Below, piece by piece: positions 46,729 through 57,964 of a DNA stretch of 64,000 nt. The DNA comes from Rhynchopus euleeides. Taxonomy: Eukaryota > Euglenozoa > Diplonemea > Diplonemida > Diplonemidae. A program made the translations under genes and the position numbers. Each line of letters opens with the position of its first letter. The first letter of the stretch is position 1. Where the stretch lies: positions 1,488,001 through 1,552,000 of the forward strand of contig OY723243.1 in NCBI GenBank assembly GCA_963210315.1, in the 5' to 3' direction. Below the pieces are notes generated by a model that was not told where the DNA came from, ran no database searches, and saw nothing but the letters and a program-made list of their open reading frames with translations.

Positions 46729-48440
46729 AGATAAATCAAACACGCTACTTTTCCGTCTGCGGGATCCGCTCTCTGCAGCATTCAATGCCACAGGTGCTTC
46801 GGCAGATACAATGCCGAACTCGCTTTACCGTTTCTTGAAAGATGTGTTACACTACCATTTATAACTTGAGGGCCGTGGATCGTGCTTCCTCCAGAGTATT
46901 GTCTTTATTTTGTCCAGGTCATGCATGTCATTTCGCACACGAATAAATGCAACAAACAAACCAGTGACACTCCAGCCAGTTGTTGGCGATTTGCCTGCTC
47001 CGTTATAATCTCTTATTTCCCTGCATGTTGCCTTGGCCTGTCAGTGACGCTAGCCTCTCCATGCTGCTGCGATGATTATTAAAGCTGTGTTATGAAACGT
47101 CCAAACAAGAGCCTCCTTGCCCAGATAAACCATTTCCCCACCGAGGACACTGACCAAATGCTGTTCCCCACCTTCCTGTTTGAGCAGACCTCTCTTCTCT
47201 TCTTGGCAGTGCCTTGTAGTGCGTGTTGCTTCCTAACTGAGGGATAGACTTTTCCACAACTTGGGAGGGGTGTCGGGAGCAAAGAAGAAAATAAGAAAAG
47301 AAAGGCAGACAGCCTTCGCTCCAAAGTGCGGAAGAGGTGAGTGCCCTAATAACTTAGGTGTCAACACCCCGACGCACTTTTGACACAAGAGTGAAGGCCC
47401 CCAAAAGATGGCGTGATTCATCCCCTGCAATTATTTTTTCTGGATCCATTGGATTTTCTACCCCACCGCACCCACCACACCACCTCCCCTTTCCAGAGCC
47501 CCCTGAGAAGATCCAGGAAGGATTCGATAAACTTCCGTGCGATTTGCCCCCCTCTTCGCCGAAGGGTAGCACTCTGATCTGAGATGGCAAGGCCCATGCC
47601 ACTGTGCCTGCATAAATGTTTTGAGGTTTTCTTTCTTGTTTGACCTGTCCGACAGGCCCGTATGTTCCTCATGAATCAGCTCCAGACTGACGGGACACGC
47701 GCAGGCACTAAAAGTACGAAATAGCCACAGCCAACCACCAGGCCGGTCAAGTCGGGCGCTTCCATTCCCCGCATAGCCGTGGCTGCTGTTGGTGTTTCCC
47801 CCACCCCACCCACCCAACCAATCCCAACCCGAAAGTTTGGGGAATCCCCTGAATCCCCAGACATCCTGTTTTGTATCTCTTTTACTTCTTTTGACTGACC
47901 ATCACATCGCATCCGCTTATTCTGCTGTGGGAGAGCGTCGCCCGCCCCCAGCACCCGGTGGATATCGGGGCGGGGGAGCAGAATCCCCGCCCCCACTGTG
48001 TGCTCGTATTGCGGCAGTGCAGCTCTCGTGGGATTCGTGAGTTGCCAGTGGCCTAAAGGCAAATCCGCAAGGTTGTCGGTGTATGTTTACAATTTATGGC
48101 GTGCGGCAAAGCATATAATCAACGATACAGATCGACATAAGGTTCCCCGCCACTGCTGGCCATCCTTCCGCCGAATAGCTCGCCGTCGCCAGTGTTCTCG
48201 CGACCGGAGGAGTCGGAGGAGTTCCTCAAAAAAAATTAAAAAAATCTGACGCCGGAGGAGTGGAGGAGTGGAGGAGCTCCTCCGAGAAAAAAAATATTTG
48301 GGACCTGGCTGCGGAGGAGCCCTTTACAGCAGTCATGAAACCGTTTACCGCACCGTATATTGCTCCCATGACGAAAGAGCAACACCAACCGCATGTGACT
48401 CTCCACTTTGCTTCGACTGTGGAGCGTACTCGGAGACCAG
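46729..48440. other. Intergenic, no supported gene
   Basis: Mixed composition. A purine-rich stretch of repeated GGAGGAG lies at about 48205-48320. Confidence 0.4.
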
Positions 48441-48446
48441 GCTAAC

Positions 48447-48510
48447 ACATGTTCACTACCGTGGCCTCCGGCGGCTGGGGGGCTCTGCCCCCCAGACCCC
48501 CCTGTGACAT
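48447..48510 (+). repeat. CTGGGGGG/CCCCCCAG hairpin module
   Basis: The module reads GTTCACTACCGTGGCCTCCG, then GCGGCTGGGGGG, a five-base loop and CCCCCCAGACCCCCC. Ten copies are in the window: about 1102-1160, 21194-21255(-), 21413-21467(-), 22652-22710(-), 22790-22852(-), here, 52116-52175, 52289-52350, 61396-61456(-) and 61555-61618(-). Confidence 0.8.
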
Positions 48511-48694
48511 GCACCCCATAGCCAAGTCCTTGTATGCGATCATGACACCTCGGGAAAGAGGTGTCATCTAGGAACGGAACGCTTCGGCATCCTCCTTCTG
48601 GCCAACTCAGACGGAAGCTGTTGCGTCGCATTGCATGCGTGTCGCGTCGCATGTGTGTGACTGTCGTTCGCACCCGGCCGCTCAGGATCGTGGT

Positions 48695-48717
48695 CTCGCG
48701 CGCCGAAGGCGCGCGAG
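48695..48717. repeat. GC hairpin with GAA loop followed by A/T run
   Basis: The inverted repeat CTCGCGCGCC / GGCGCGCGAG closes on GAA and is followed by AAAAATTTTT, as at 52563-52581. Confidence 0.7.
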
Positions 48718-48731
48718 AAAAATTTTTAGGG

Positions 48732-51125
48732 TGGGGTAATCAGGCTGGGGAAAAAAACAACAAATCACAACAAATCACACCCGATCGTCAGCTGATTGAG
48801 GGTGTGATATGAGGGTTCTATCCAACAAGGATATCAAGGCGGCACTTTCAAAGTCCTGCCAAGGACAGCGCCACGTGGGTGTGTGCTTCTGATATATGTT
48901 ATGTCATCATGTGAACCCTCCCCAGCGTGTGCCAACATCCCTGACACGCTCACGAAAAGCATGACACGGAGAAAACAGGTGCCGAAACAACCTGCCGAGC
49001 ACACGGGTGGTGCCACGTTGATCCACGCAGCGATCTCCCATGACAGGAAGCCTTGTCGCCACGGCAGAGTCGCCGCAGACTGTGGGAGAGGTGTCGCCAG
49101 TCACCTTGAGGTTGCAGTGTGTCATCAGGCTAAGACCCGTGCCCTCTTCACCTCCCCTGTTAGGTTGCTCCCATATCGTTGCCTGCTTTGGGGCCTGAAG
49201 GACATAGGGGTCCAGCAGGCACTTGAGCATCGCAAGGCATGAGTGGCTGTTTCAAACTCCTGGTGCAAGCACCCGTCATGGTCTGGGGAAGCCCTCCCAG
49301 GTAGTTTAACGTCTTGCCCAGGACAACAAACACCCGATCACAACAGATCACAACAAATCGTCAGCTGATTGAGGGTGTGATATGAGGGTTCTATCCAACA
49401 AGGATATCAAGGCGGCACTTTCAAAGTCCTGCCAAGGACAGCGCCACGTGGGTGTGTGCTTCTGATATATGTTATGTCATCATGTGAACCCTCCCCAGCG
49501 TGTGCCAACATCCCTGACACGCTCACGAAAAGCATGACACGGAGAAAACAGGTGCCGAAACAACCTGCCGAGCACGTCTTGCCCACAACAGATCACACCC
49601 GATCGTATTGCAATTTGGGTTAGCGTGCTGGCATCGCAGCCTGGCCCCGAAGGACCATACCGTGAGGAACCGGGCCCGCTATCCTACTCTTGCTCTACGT
49701 GACACCACACGGTTTCGCTCTCCTCCTCGTTGCGCTGTAAAGGAGGGGGGACACACACACACTGGAAGCCGGAGATTGCGCCTGCTGATACTGAGGCGCA
49801 ATCTTCGCGACGACGCGTTGAAAAGAGCGCGGAATAGCCGCCGAACGAAAGATGGTGGGAGAGGGGATGCAGCGGGTGCGCTTCGGAACCGCACGCAACA
49901 CCTGCTTCTGGAGGAAACGAGAACGAGAAGGACGGACAGCACGTGTCTTGCGCTCCAAGAAGCGCAAGGCCTGTGAGGCCCGTGGGAAAGGGGAAGGCAC
50001 GCCCGATCTAGCTGTGCTGATGATCGTGCGGGAGGAAGGAAAACCTGCTCTGTTGTTATGAAACGAGCATCGCTCCAGGGCAGATTCGTCTGCCTCCCGC
50101 ATGTGCGCTACACGTTTCTGCGCGCGGGGAACCGAGGACTCAGAAGGGGAGGACACCCGATCACAACAGATCACAACAAATCACAAGGCAAATGTTGTGA
50201 TTTGTTGGTCCTGGGCAAGACGTTAAACTACCTGGGAGGGCTTCCCCAGACCATGACGGGTGCTTGCACCAGGAGTTTGAAACAGCCACTCATGCCTTGC
50301 GATGCTCAAGTGCCTGCTGGACCCCTATGTCCTTCAGGCCCCAAAGCAGGCAACGATATGGGAGCAACCTAACAGGGGAGGTGAAGAGGGCACGGGTCTT
50401 AGCCTGATGACACACTGCAACCTCAAGGTGACTGGCGACACCTCTCCCACAGTCTGCGGCGACTCTGCCGTGGCGACAAGGCTTCCTGTCATGGGAGATC
50501 GCTGCGTGGATCAACGTGGCACCACCCGTGTGCTCGGCAGGTTGTTTCGGCACCTGTTTTCTCCGTGTCATGCTTTTCGTGAGCGTGTCAGGGATGTTGG
50601 CACACGCTGGGGAGGGTTCACATGATGACATAACATATATCAGAAGCACACACCCACGTGGCGCTGTCCTTGGCAGGACTTTGAAAGTGCCGCCTTGATA
50701 TCCTTGTTGGATAGAACCCTCATATCACACCCTCAATCAGCTGACGATTTGTTGTGATTTGTTGTGATTTTTTGCGATTTGTTGCGGCCAGTTGTGATTT
50801 GTTGTGACTAGGTGTGACGTGGTGTGATTTGTTGTGACCAGTTGTGACGACTTGTGACCCTTTTGTGATGAGGTGTGATCTGTTGTGATCTGTTGTGATC
50901 GCGATCCAAAATTTTAAATTTTTGAAATTTTGGATCGCGATCACAACAGATCACACCTCATCACAACTCATCACAAAAGGGTCACAAGTCGTCACAACTG
51001 GTCGCAACAAATCACAACTGGCCACAACAAATCGCAACAAATCACAACATTTGGCGTTGTGATTTGTTGTGATCGGGTGTGATTCGTTGTGATTTGTTGT
51101 TTTTTCCCCCAGCCTGATTACCCCA
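48732..51125. mobile_element. Foldback element, TGGGGTAATC family, copy C (composite)
   Basis: TIRs as in copies A and B, with TAGGG duplicated outside (48727-48731 and 51126-51130). The left side repeats copy B (full module 48786-49325, deleted module 49359-49580). The right side holds an inverted full module (about 50205-50750) and the palindromic core with the hairpin at 50897-50942. Between the opposing modules is a unique segment, 49605-50155. The 119-codon frame of the module is identical here and in copy B, pointing to recent spread. Confidence 0.85.
49605..50155. other. Unique segment captured inside foldback copy C
   Basis: About 550 bp not found elsewhere in the window, bordered on both sides by ATCACACCCGATC / CACCCGATCACAAC words. 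Frames on both strands are open for more than 120 codons, with Arg/Ser-rich products and no recognisable domain. It may be host DNA carried by the element. Confidence 0.4.
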
Positions 51126-51130
51126 TAGGG

Positions 51131-51824
51131 TGGAAAAAAATTTTCCAGGTCCAAAAAAATCTCAAAGAAAAACTCCTCCGCACTTTCTGAAAATCCCAAA
51201 AGTCGCGAGAACACTGGTCGTCGGTATCAAAAAAAATGATTGCTATTGGCGCCACTGGCGAGGACGTGGATGTTCACGATCCCGCCTTTGATGCGCTTCC
51301 TCACCTCAACCCGAAGTATTCTGTGGTTTCATCTTCATGATCCTCTTTTTACACCTCTATTTTCCTCATCTCTCTCTCTCTCTCTCTCTCCTCGTATGAT
51401 TTAGTGTCAACAAAATCCTCAGCCCTCTCATCCCACCACACCCCTCACCACCATAGGCGCGAGCCAACAGCACAACGAGGCTTGAACGATTTGAATGATT
51501 GTTGACCGTGATTCCAGCAGGCCCTGAAGAGAGGGGGCGAGTGCCGCCCGTCCTCCGCTGGTTCGGCTTTACGCACCTTGAGGAGTGACACCCGGCGTGT
51601 GCTGGCCGAGCTCTCTCTGCATCCAGACGAACAAGAGTTTGCAAATGGAATAGGGGGCGGGGTGGGGTGGGGGTGGGCATCTTCGTTCAACAGGCCAAGA
51701 AGTCGTGGATAACGAAGATCTTCCGACCCTCTCCCTCCCCACTTCCCCCAATGTCTGCAGTCGATGCCATGCCAAAGCTCCCCCCCCCCCCCCCCCCTCC
51801 CACCCTGCCCTTCCAGGCATGTCG
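51131..51824. other. Intergenic, no gene
   Basis: Contains a (CT)n tract at 51369-51391 and a C run at 51780-51797. Confidence 0.4.
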
Positions 51825-52092
51825 CTAAGCGTCGACCGTCGACCCAGTGATTTTGGGTTTCCCCCCCCATAAAAAAGCGTCGACCCAGCGTCGACCCAGT
51901 GGACTGGGTTGACGCTTGGTCGAGGCTTGGAGCGTCGACCTAGTGGAACTGGGTTGCCATTCAAGCCTGGACCAAGCGTCAACCCATTTATTACACTGGG
52001 TCGACGCTAACCTAGCGTTGGCCCGGTTACACTGGGTCGACGCTCACCAAGCGTCGACCAAGCGTCAACCCACTTTCACTGGGTCGACGTCG
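51825..52092. repeat. Cluster of GCGTCGACCCAGTG words in both orientations
   Basis: More than ten copies or near-copies of GCGTCGACC(C/A)A and CACTGGGTCGACGC alternate over about 270 bp, allowing many hairpins centred on GTCGAC. No outer TIR was found. Confidence 0.65.
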
Positions 52093-52115
52093 AAGAGAGT
52101 ATGGTTTTGCAGGAA

Positions 52116-52350
52116 CAGATGCTCACTACCGTGGCCTCCGGCGGCTGGGGGGCTCCGCCCCCCAGACCCCCCTGTGGCGTATGTCTCGTACTCAAGTCAT
52201 TCGATTCCCATCAGGTCAGGGAATCCACCCACTCCAGTAGCCTCAGGAGGACGCAGCCAACTCACACAGAATCTGTACGCCCACAATGAACAGATGCTCA
52301 CTACCGTGGCCTCCGGCGGATGGGGGGCTCTGCCCCCCAGACCCCCCATC
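52116..52350. repeat. Module-spacer-module repeat, inverse of 21194-21467
   Basis: Two hairpin modules (52116-52175 and 52289-52350) bracket a spacer containing AGTAGCCTCAGGAGGACGCA and ACTCACACAGAATCTGTACG, which is found inverted at about 21270-21350. Confidence 0.7.
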
Positions 52351-52562
52351 TCGCGTGCCCGTCTAGTAACCAAGTCCTTGCGCTTTGACGGCCGTGACAT
52401 ATCAGGGGGCAGCGTCGAAATCATGGTCCCGAAAGCCATTTTTTGGTTTCCTCCGGCACCCGACGGCGCGAGCGGGAGAGGAACCACGGAAGGAACCCAG
52501 CGCCTCACACCGTGCCCACCTAGTGGTCCACCGATGGGAAAATTCAAAATTTGGCAACACGA

Positions 52563-52581
52563 GCGCGCGCGAAGCGCGCGC
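52563..52581. repeat. GCGCGCGC hairpin with GAA loop
   Basis: An 8-bp alternating GC stem closes on GAA (GCGAAGC core) and is followed by GAGAAAAATT, like the hairpin at 48695-48717. Confidence 0.7.
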
Positions 52582-52599
52582 GAGAAAAATTGACCCCTA

Positions 52600-54745
52600 G
52601 TGTTTTCCCCCCTGATCCCCCCCCAAAACAGGAGCGTCAACCCACCAAATCTCCAAAATCGAAAAGTTAGCGACAGGCCTGCTGCCCTTCTTCCAACCCA
52701 GGGAGAACAAAACGAGCAAAGCCCGATGTTGCTAAAAGTTACCAGGGTCGCGGGGGAGGGGGAGGGGGCGAGAGGGATATACGCCCCCTCCCCTCCCCTT
52801 CAGCAAACACCCCTCCCAAAAAAAATGCATGCCACGCAGAAGAAAAAAAGCAACAGCAGTGAAGTTCAGGCTCAGAAAAAAACAAAATCATCAGGGATTT
52901 CTTTATTCTTGTTAACATTCGCCCCCTCCCCACCATCTCCCTCCATCTCCCATATTCTTCAGGCACAGCTCTCCATTTCTTTCTGGCAGGGCTTGCTGTG
53001 GCTTCATCGATTTTTCTTTGCACACCCCCTCCATACAAAGCCGGGGTTGTGACTGGCTTCTTTTCTTTTCGTATGATAATATGTGGATCTGGCGTGATCA
53101 GGAAACCGGAACCGGGGGGGCATGTGGCAGTTCCGGCGGGTGTTTTGTTTCGATTGCACCAGCCATTTCATATTCTGGCAAGGTCTTCTCAGATGGGTTG
53201 CGGTGGGTGTGACGTGGAGGATCACTCAGCGCTCGGAGGGGTGCATCGGTGCGCTCTGCACGAAACAGCCCCCAACACGACCTATGTATGATTTGGGGAG
53301 TGGTGAATCCACTGGGTGGCCATTGCCACACGATGTATTTTTTTTATCTCTTGGGTGAATCCTCGCTTGCAGGTGCCGACGAGGGCATTTTTTTTGGGCA
53401 CATTTCTCACCTATTTTGTAGGTGAAAAATATCGTCGCAGATTTTGTCGAAAACTGTCGAGTATGTGTGGACAACCACCCTGTTGAAGAGGTTCTCTCTC
53501 TGTGCCAGTGCTGCCAACCTGCTTTTTGCTGGGTGGACACTTTATGCACTTCACAGAGCTAAGATCGCCGTTGCTTTTATTGCGGGAACGGAAACGGTTT
53601 ATTGCGTCGCGTGAGAGTCTCCGCGTGCCCCCATCTCCCCCTACCCTGACTTCCCCTTCCATGCCATGTGTGCAAATGGCTTGCGGCTCCTCGGCATCAA
53701 AGATGCCCCCCTCCCCCCCCGACTTCAAAAGAGCGAAGGAAAAACCGGTTTCCCAGAGAAAGGGCGCGTGGTACCCTTTTGGATTTTTTTGGCCGCATCT
53801 CTCCCCCCCTCTCTCTCTCTTATTTTTCACCGCCCCGCCCCCCCCCCCTCCCCTGTCTGATCCCAGGTTGTTGTCATGCATAGGCTGTTCCGTGCTCCCC
53901 CGCCCCCACCCAGCCTGCATAAACGAGTGAAGGGAGATCATACTTGTACTCCCTTCTCTATTTCTATTACCCCCCTCCCCACCCACCCCAGCCTTTGTTT
54001 GCCGGGAATCACAATAATGGGGTGAACGAGTGGGGAGAGGGAGAGTTGCGTGGATCTATCTGTCCAACATCACCGCGTGTTGCTCTCTCTCTTTCTCTCT
54101 CTGTTTATCTCTCTCCCGGTAGAGCGAAGTGTGGCGTGATCAAAAGCCAGGCAACAGAGAATGAGAATGGGGTGGCAGTCTCACACCGAGACACAGCAGA
54201 GCAGAAGGAAATGGAAAAAAAATGTCGCATCAAAAAAAAAACAAATTCGAGGGGTATGCAACGGGTAGGGGCACGGCATGTGCTCAGCTCGTGAATGTTC
54301 CGATGCCACAAAAAAAACACAACAACTCCAGAAGAACTCTCACCGGAATGACAAATCCCATCACACACCCCCTCCCCCTCCCCTGGGAGTCTGGTGAGAA
54401 CTCAAGGGAACGAAAAAAATGAAAACCTGGGAATGGGACATCCTTCAGAAATAAAACCCAATGCAAGGTCAGCCCGTCCTCCCCCGCCGCCCCCCCCCCC
54501 CCCCCACCCCCTTTTTTGCCATGAAGCTTGTGCGCCCTCCACAGCTGCAATGCGATCTCAGGATCTGCCCCACCACCCGCCCCGCCCCACACCACCATCA
54601 CATGGCAACAGGGTGAGCGACAGAAAGGCTGTGCCTCGATACACATTAACCCACCCCACCCCACACCCACACGCCTTCCCTCTGCTCTCCGATGCCCCAC
54701 TAGAAACACCGGGACTTTACAATTGAGCGGAGAATACGTTCGGCG
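52600..54745. other. Intergenic region upstream of the kinesin gene
   Basis: CT-rich with C runs near 53820-53850 and 54485-54510, and a copy of the pyrimidine-rich repeat at about 53905-53990. No TATA-like box is evident close to the kinesin start; the 5' UTR and promoter should lie in the last few hundred bases. Confidence 0.4.
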
Positions 54746-57700
54746 ATGCCCCGAACCCCGAGTGCTGGGGGGGCGGTGCGGTCGCGGGGGGGCTCGCTGG
54801 CCCCTGCAGTGAGAATACAGGGGCGGAGCAGCAGCAGCAGCGGCGGCGGCGGCGGCGGCGGCTCGCTTGGGAGCCGTGATGGGATGGGCGAGCGGGCCGA
54901 CCGGCACTACCGCCACCAGCAGCAGCAGCCAACCCGCACCAGCTCATCCTCTTCCCATATCCCGCGTGATGCCGCCTCCCGCGCAGGCTCGCGTGGGCAC
55001 ACCGGCAGCAGCAGGTTCGAGAGGCACCAGAGGGACGAGCCTGCCGAGCTTGCTGATGCCATGCCCTCCCCGTCAGACATCTCCAGCCCTGACAGCGGCG
55101 CAAGCAGTTCTGCATCCGACATCTCACCGCGCCGGCGTTCTGCGTCCAGCTCTGCCACCCCGGACTCAGGCGCTGCGTCGGTCACTGTTGCTGTGCGCTG
55201 CAGGCCGCTCCCACCGCATGAGGCTGGGGACCCGCAGAACCTCGCCGTCAAGATGATGAAGGGCACCGTGATAGTCCAGCAGCCGCAGGGTGGGGGCTTC
55301 TCCACGGGGCAGCCCCAGCCTGGGCAGCAGCACACCTTCACGTTTGACAAGGCGTTCTGGTCTGTCCCGAGCCAGGCGTCGATCAACGGGTATGCGACTC
55401 AAGATCAGGTCTACCGCGACGTGGGGCAGCCCATCCTTACCAACGCCCTCAAGGGGTATAACTGCTGCATTCTCGCGTATGGGCAGACGGGGAGTGGAAA
55501 GTCATATTCGATGTTCGGTGCGGAGGACAGCAGCCCCGCTTACATCTCGAAGAAGCGGCATTCGAAAAAGCACTCGGGGGATAGCGAGAGTGTGGGGATC
55601 GTGCCGCGGCTTGTGGAGGATTTGTACGAACATATCAGGACGCGGCCTGACAGGCATTTTACGGTGGAGATAAGTTTCTACCAGATCTACCTTGAGAAGG
55701 CGACGTGCCTGCTGAGCCCCAAGCAAGGTGTGCTGAAGGTGAGGGAGCATCCCCTGACGGGCCCCTATGTCGAGGATCTGACCAGCTGCCTGTGTGAATC
55801 GCGGAAGAGTATGATGAAAGTGATCCAGGAGGGGAACCGGTCCCGCCGTGTGGCACATACCAATCAGAACGCTGTGTCGTCGCGGTCGCATGCTGTTATC
55901 TCTATTACGCTGTCGCAGCAGCTGAAGTCGGGTCCAGCCATGACGACGACGAGCAAGATTTCCCTCATCGACCTGGCGGGGAGCGAGCGGATTTCAAAGT
56001 CGGGTTCTAGCGGTGTCGGGTTCATGGAGGCGTCCACCATCAACAAGTCGCTGTCTATTCTGGGGAAGGTGATATCGACGCTTGCGGGGAAGGCTTATAA
56101 GAAGAATAAAAACAGCGTGCACGTGCCCTACCGTGACAGCATCCTGACATGGTTGCTGCGCGAGAGCCTTGGGGGAAATAGTAAAACAGTGATGCTGGCC
56201 ACCGTGTCCAGCTCGCTGAGCGATCGTGAGGAGTCGCTGTCAACGCTGCGGTATGCAGACCAGGCGAAGCGCATTGTCAACAAGGCTGTTATCAACGAGG
56301 GGACTACCAAGCGGATTGTGCAGCAGCTGAAGTGTGAGATCCGCTTCCTGCAGGAGCAGCTCTACAAGGGGGCAGATCTTGTGCTGCAGCAGAAGCTTGT
56401 GCAGAGCCAGAAGCTGATGGAGCAGATGACCAAGACGTGGGACGAGAAGTGGACGTCGACACAGGCGCTTCTCCGCGAAAAGGAGCTGGTGGCGCACAAG
56501 CTGCAGCAGGAGAACCAGACCATGAGCAAGGAGATCAAGCGCATGTCAGAGGAGCTCTCCAAGGCACAGTCCGCACAGGCAGAGGCGGATAAGGTGCGCC
56601 GCGAATACCAGCGCCTGCAGAACGAGCTGAGCGGGAAGTGTGAGGAGGTGGCGTACCTCACGGGGCGCACGTCCAGCATGTCCTCCCTGATGACCTCCAG
56701 CAAGGCCAGCACCGCCTCCACGCCCCCAGGCACGCCGCGGCTCGACGAGCGGGACCTGCGTGGCGGTGCGATGCCGCGCGGTGCCTACCGCCAGACGCTC
56801 CGCGGCTACTCCCCGTCATCACGCCCCACTGGGAGTGCGGCTGGGCACAGCTCCCGCCCCCCGACTCACGCCACCCGCCGCGACAGGTCGCCTCCCCCCT
56901 CGCCGTCCGACTCTGCGGCGTCCGACTCGACGGACATGGCGTCGGAGCTGCGCGAGGGGCAGGGCAGGGGCGACAGGGGCGACCTCGCCCGTGCGCCGCA
57001 GCCGTCGCTGCGGGGCATCCCCTCGTTGCGCCCCCCACTCCCCGCTGGGAGCCACACGCTGGGCAGCCGCGTGCCGCGCCCCTCCCTCGCAGGGGAGGCG
57101 CGGGAGGGCCTCCAGGCGCGCAGCAGCAGCACCGGGAGCAGCCGCAGCTCCTTCTTCGACCAGCCCCGCCCCAGCTCGCCGTTCCCCACGAAGCGAGGTG
57201 CCAACGGGGGCAGCAGCTTCCTGTCGCAGCCTGCGGCGCAGCAGGCGGCAAAGCCGCGCGACGCGCAGCGCGAGGAGGAGGACCTGCGGTGGAAGAAGTG
57301 GCTGGAGAACAAACGCATGGGCAGGCCCAGCACGCCTGTGCCTCGGCACGGCGCGTCGTCAGCGGCACCCCGTGCGGCTCTCAACTCCTCGGGCTCCCCG
57401 GCAGTGGGTGCAGGTCACACCCCGCGCCCCTCCAGCATCTCGTCGACACCCGTCTCATCCCGCACAGCACGTGTCCCTTCGCCAGCGTCGTACACCCGGA
57501 GTGCTGATCGGGAGCAGGCGCGCAGCGCCCCCGAAAAGGAGGTGCATGCGGTGCACCAGGACCCCATGCGGGGGGCGGGGCAGGGCAGGGGTGCGGCGGA
57601 GGAGGAGGTGCCGGTGCGGAGGCAGGGGCGGGAGGGAGGGGAGCCCGGCAGGTGGGTGGATGGGCGTGATGGCGAGCGGGGTGGCGGCCGTGCGAAGAGG

Positions 57701-57964
57701 AGGGACCGTGACAGGGAGTGTGACAGCGCGAGCGACTCTGGGAGCGATTCCGGGAGGGATGATATCAAGCGTGCCACGGCGAGCAACACAAAGGATGCCA
57801 TCCGCCTGTCGGAGGCTGCGAGGAAGAGGATTGATGATGACTACCGGCGCCAGAAGCTCGGGCTTGCACCCCTCCACAAAACTCCTTCGAAACCCCTCTC
57901 ATCGAGGTCGCTCCAGACTGTATCATTCTCGTCGTCACCCCCCGTTCTGATCGCAAGCACGTAG
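54746..57964 (+). CDS. Kinesin-3-like motor protein
   Basis: A single open frame of 1072 residues from an ATG at 54746. Residues 1-144 are Ser/Gly-rich and probably disordered. The motor domain spans about 145-515: P-loop GQTGSGKS (246-253), switch I NQNAVSSRSH (373-382), switch II DLAGSER (409-415), then a Lys/Asn-rich loop L12 (KKNKN) before HVPYRDSILTWLL. VREHPLTGPYVEDL, NKSLSILGKVIS and the neck-following EQMTKTWDEKW match kinesin-3 (KIF1/Unc-104 group). A coiled coil follows to about 636, and the rest is Ser/Pro/Arg-rich. The FHA and PH domains usual in the group are not visible. Loop L5 is extended with a basic KKRHSKKHS insert. The expected role is ATP-driven, plus-end-directed transport on microtubules. 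No intron is needed to read it, but a 3' exon cannot be excluded. The long frame at 56760-57950 is a GC shadow. Confidence 0.93.
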   Translation: MPRTPSAGGAVRSRGGSLAPAVRIQGRSSSSSGGGGGGGSLGSRDGMGERADRHYRHQQQQPTRTSSSSSHIPRDAASRAGSRGHTGSSRFERHQRDEPAELADAMPSPSDISSPDSGASSSASDISPRRRSASSSATPDSGAASVTVAVRCRPLPPHEAGDPQNLAVKMMKGTVIVQQPQGGGFSTGQPQPGQQHTFTFDKAFWSVPSQASINGYATQDQVYRDVGQPILTNALKGYNCCILAYGQTGSGKSYSMFGAEDSSPAYISKKRHSKKHSGDSESVGIVPRLVEDLYEHIRTRPDRHFTVEISFYQIYLEKATCLLSPKQGVLKVREHPLTGPYVEDLTSCLCESRKSMMKVIQEGNRSRRVAHTNQNAVSSRSHAVISITLSQQLKSGPAMTTTSKISLIDLAGSERISKSGSSGVGFMEASTINKSLSILGKVISTLAGKAYKKNKNSVHVPYRDSILTWLLRESLGGNSKTVMLATVSSSLSDREESLSTLRYADQAKRIVNKAVINEGTTKRIVQQLKCEIRFLQEQLYKGADLVLQQKLVQSQKLMEQMTKTWDEKWTSTQALLREKELVAHKLQQENQTMSKEIKRMSEELSKAQSAQAEADKVRREYQRLQNELSGKCEEVAYLTGRTSSMSSLMTSSKASTASTPPGTPRLDERDLRGGAMPRGAYRQTLRGYSPSSRPTGSAAGHSSRPPTHATRRDRSPPPSPSDSAASDSTDMASELREGQGRGDRGDLARAPQPSLRGIPSLRPPLPAGSHTLGSRVPRPSLAGEAREGLQARSSSTGSSRSSFFDQPRPSSPFPTKRGANGGSSFLSQPAAQQAAKPRDAQREEEDLRWKKWLENKRMGRPSTPVPRHGASSAAPRAALNSSGSPAVGAGHTPRPSSISSTPVSSRTARVPSPASYTRSADREQARSAPEKEVHAVHQDPMRGAGQGRGAAEEEVPVRRQGREGGEPGRWVDGRDGERGGGRAKRRDRDRECDSASDSGSDSGRDDIKRATASNTKDAIRLSEAARKRIDDDYRRQKLGLAPLHKTPSKPLSSRSLQTVSFSSSPPVLIAST

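Noticed and set aside
36099-50649. Identical 119-codon ORF in three places (36099, 48883, 50290)
   Set aside because: It belongs to the inner module of the foldback family. An antisense frame of 107 codons is equally conserved, so identity reflects recent copying, not coding selection.
52563-52600. Helitron 3' end (hairpin followed by CTAG)
   Set aside because: The hairpin and CTAG are suggestive, but the other GAA-loop hairpins are not followed by CTRR at a fixed distance and no helicase or 5' TC end was found.
56658-57950. Overlapping ORFs (396 codons + and 236 codons -) in the kinesin tail
   Set aside because: Low-complexity shadows of the GC-rich kinesin reading frame, with no domain.
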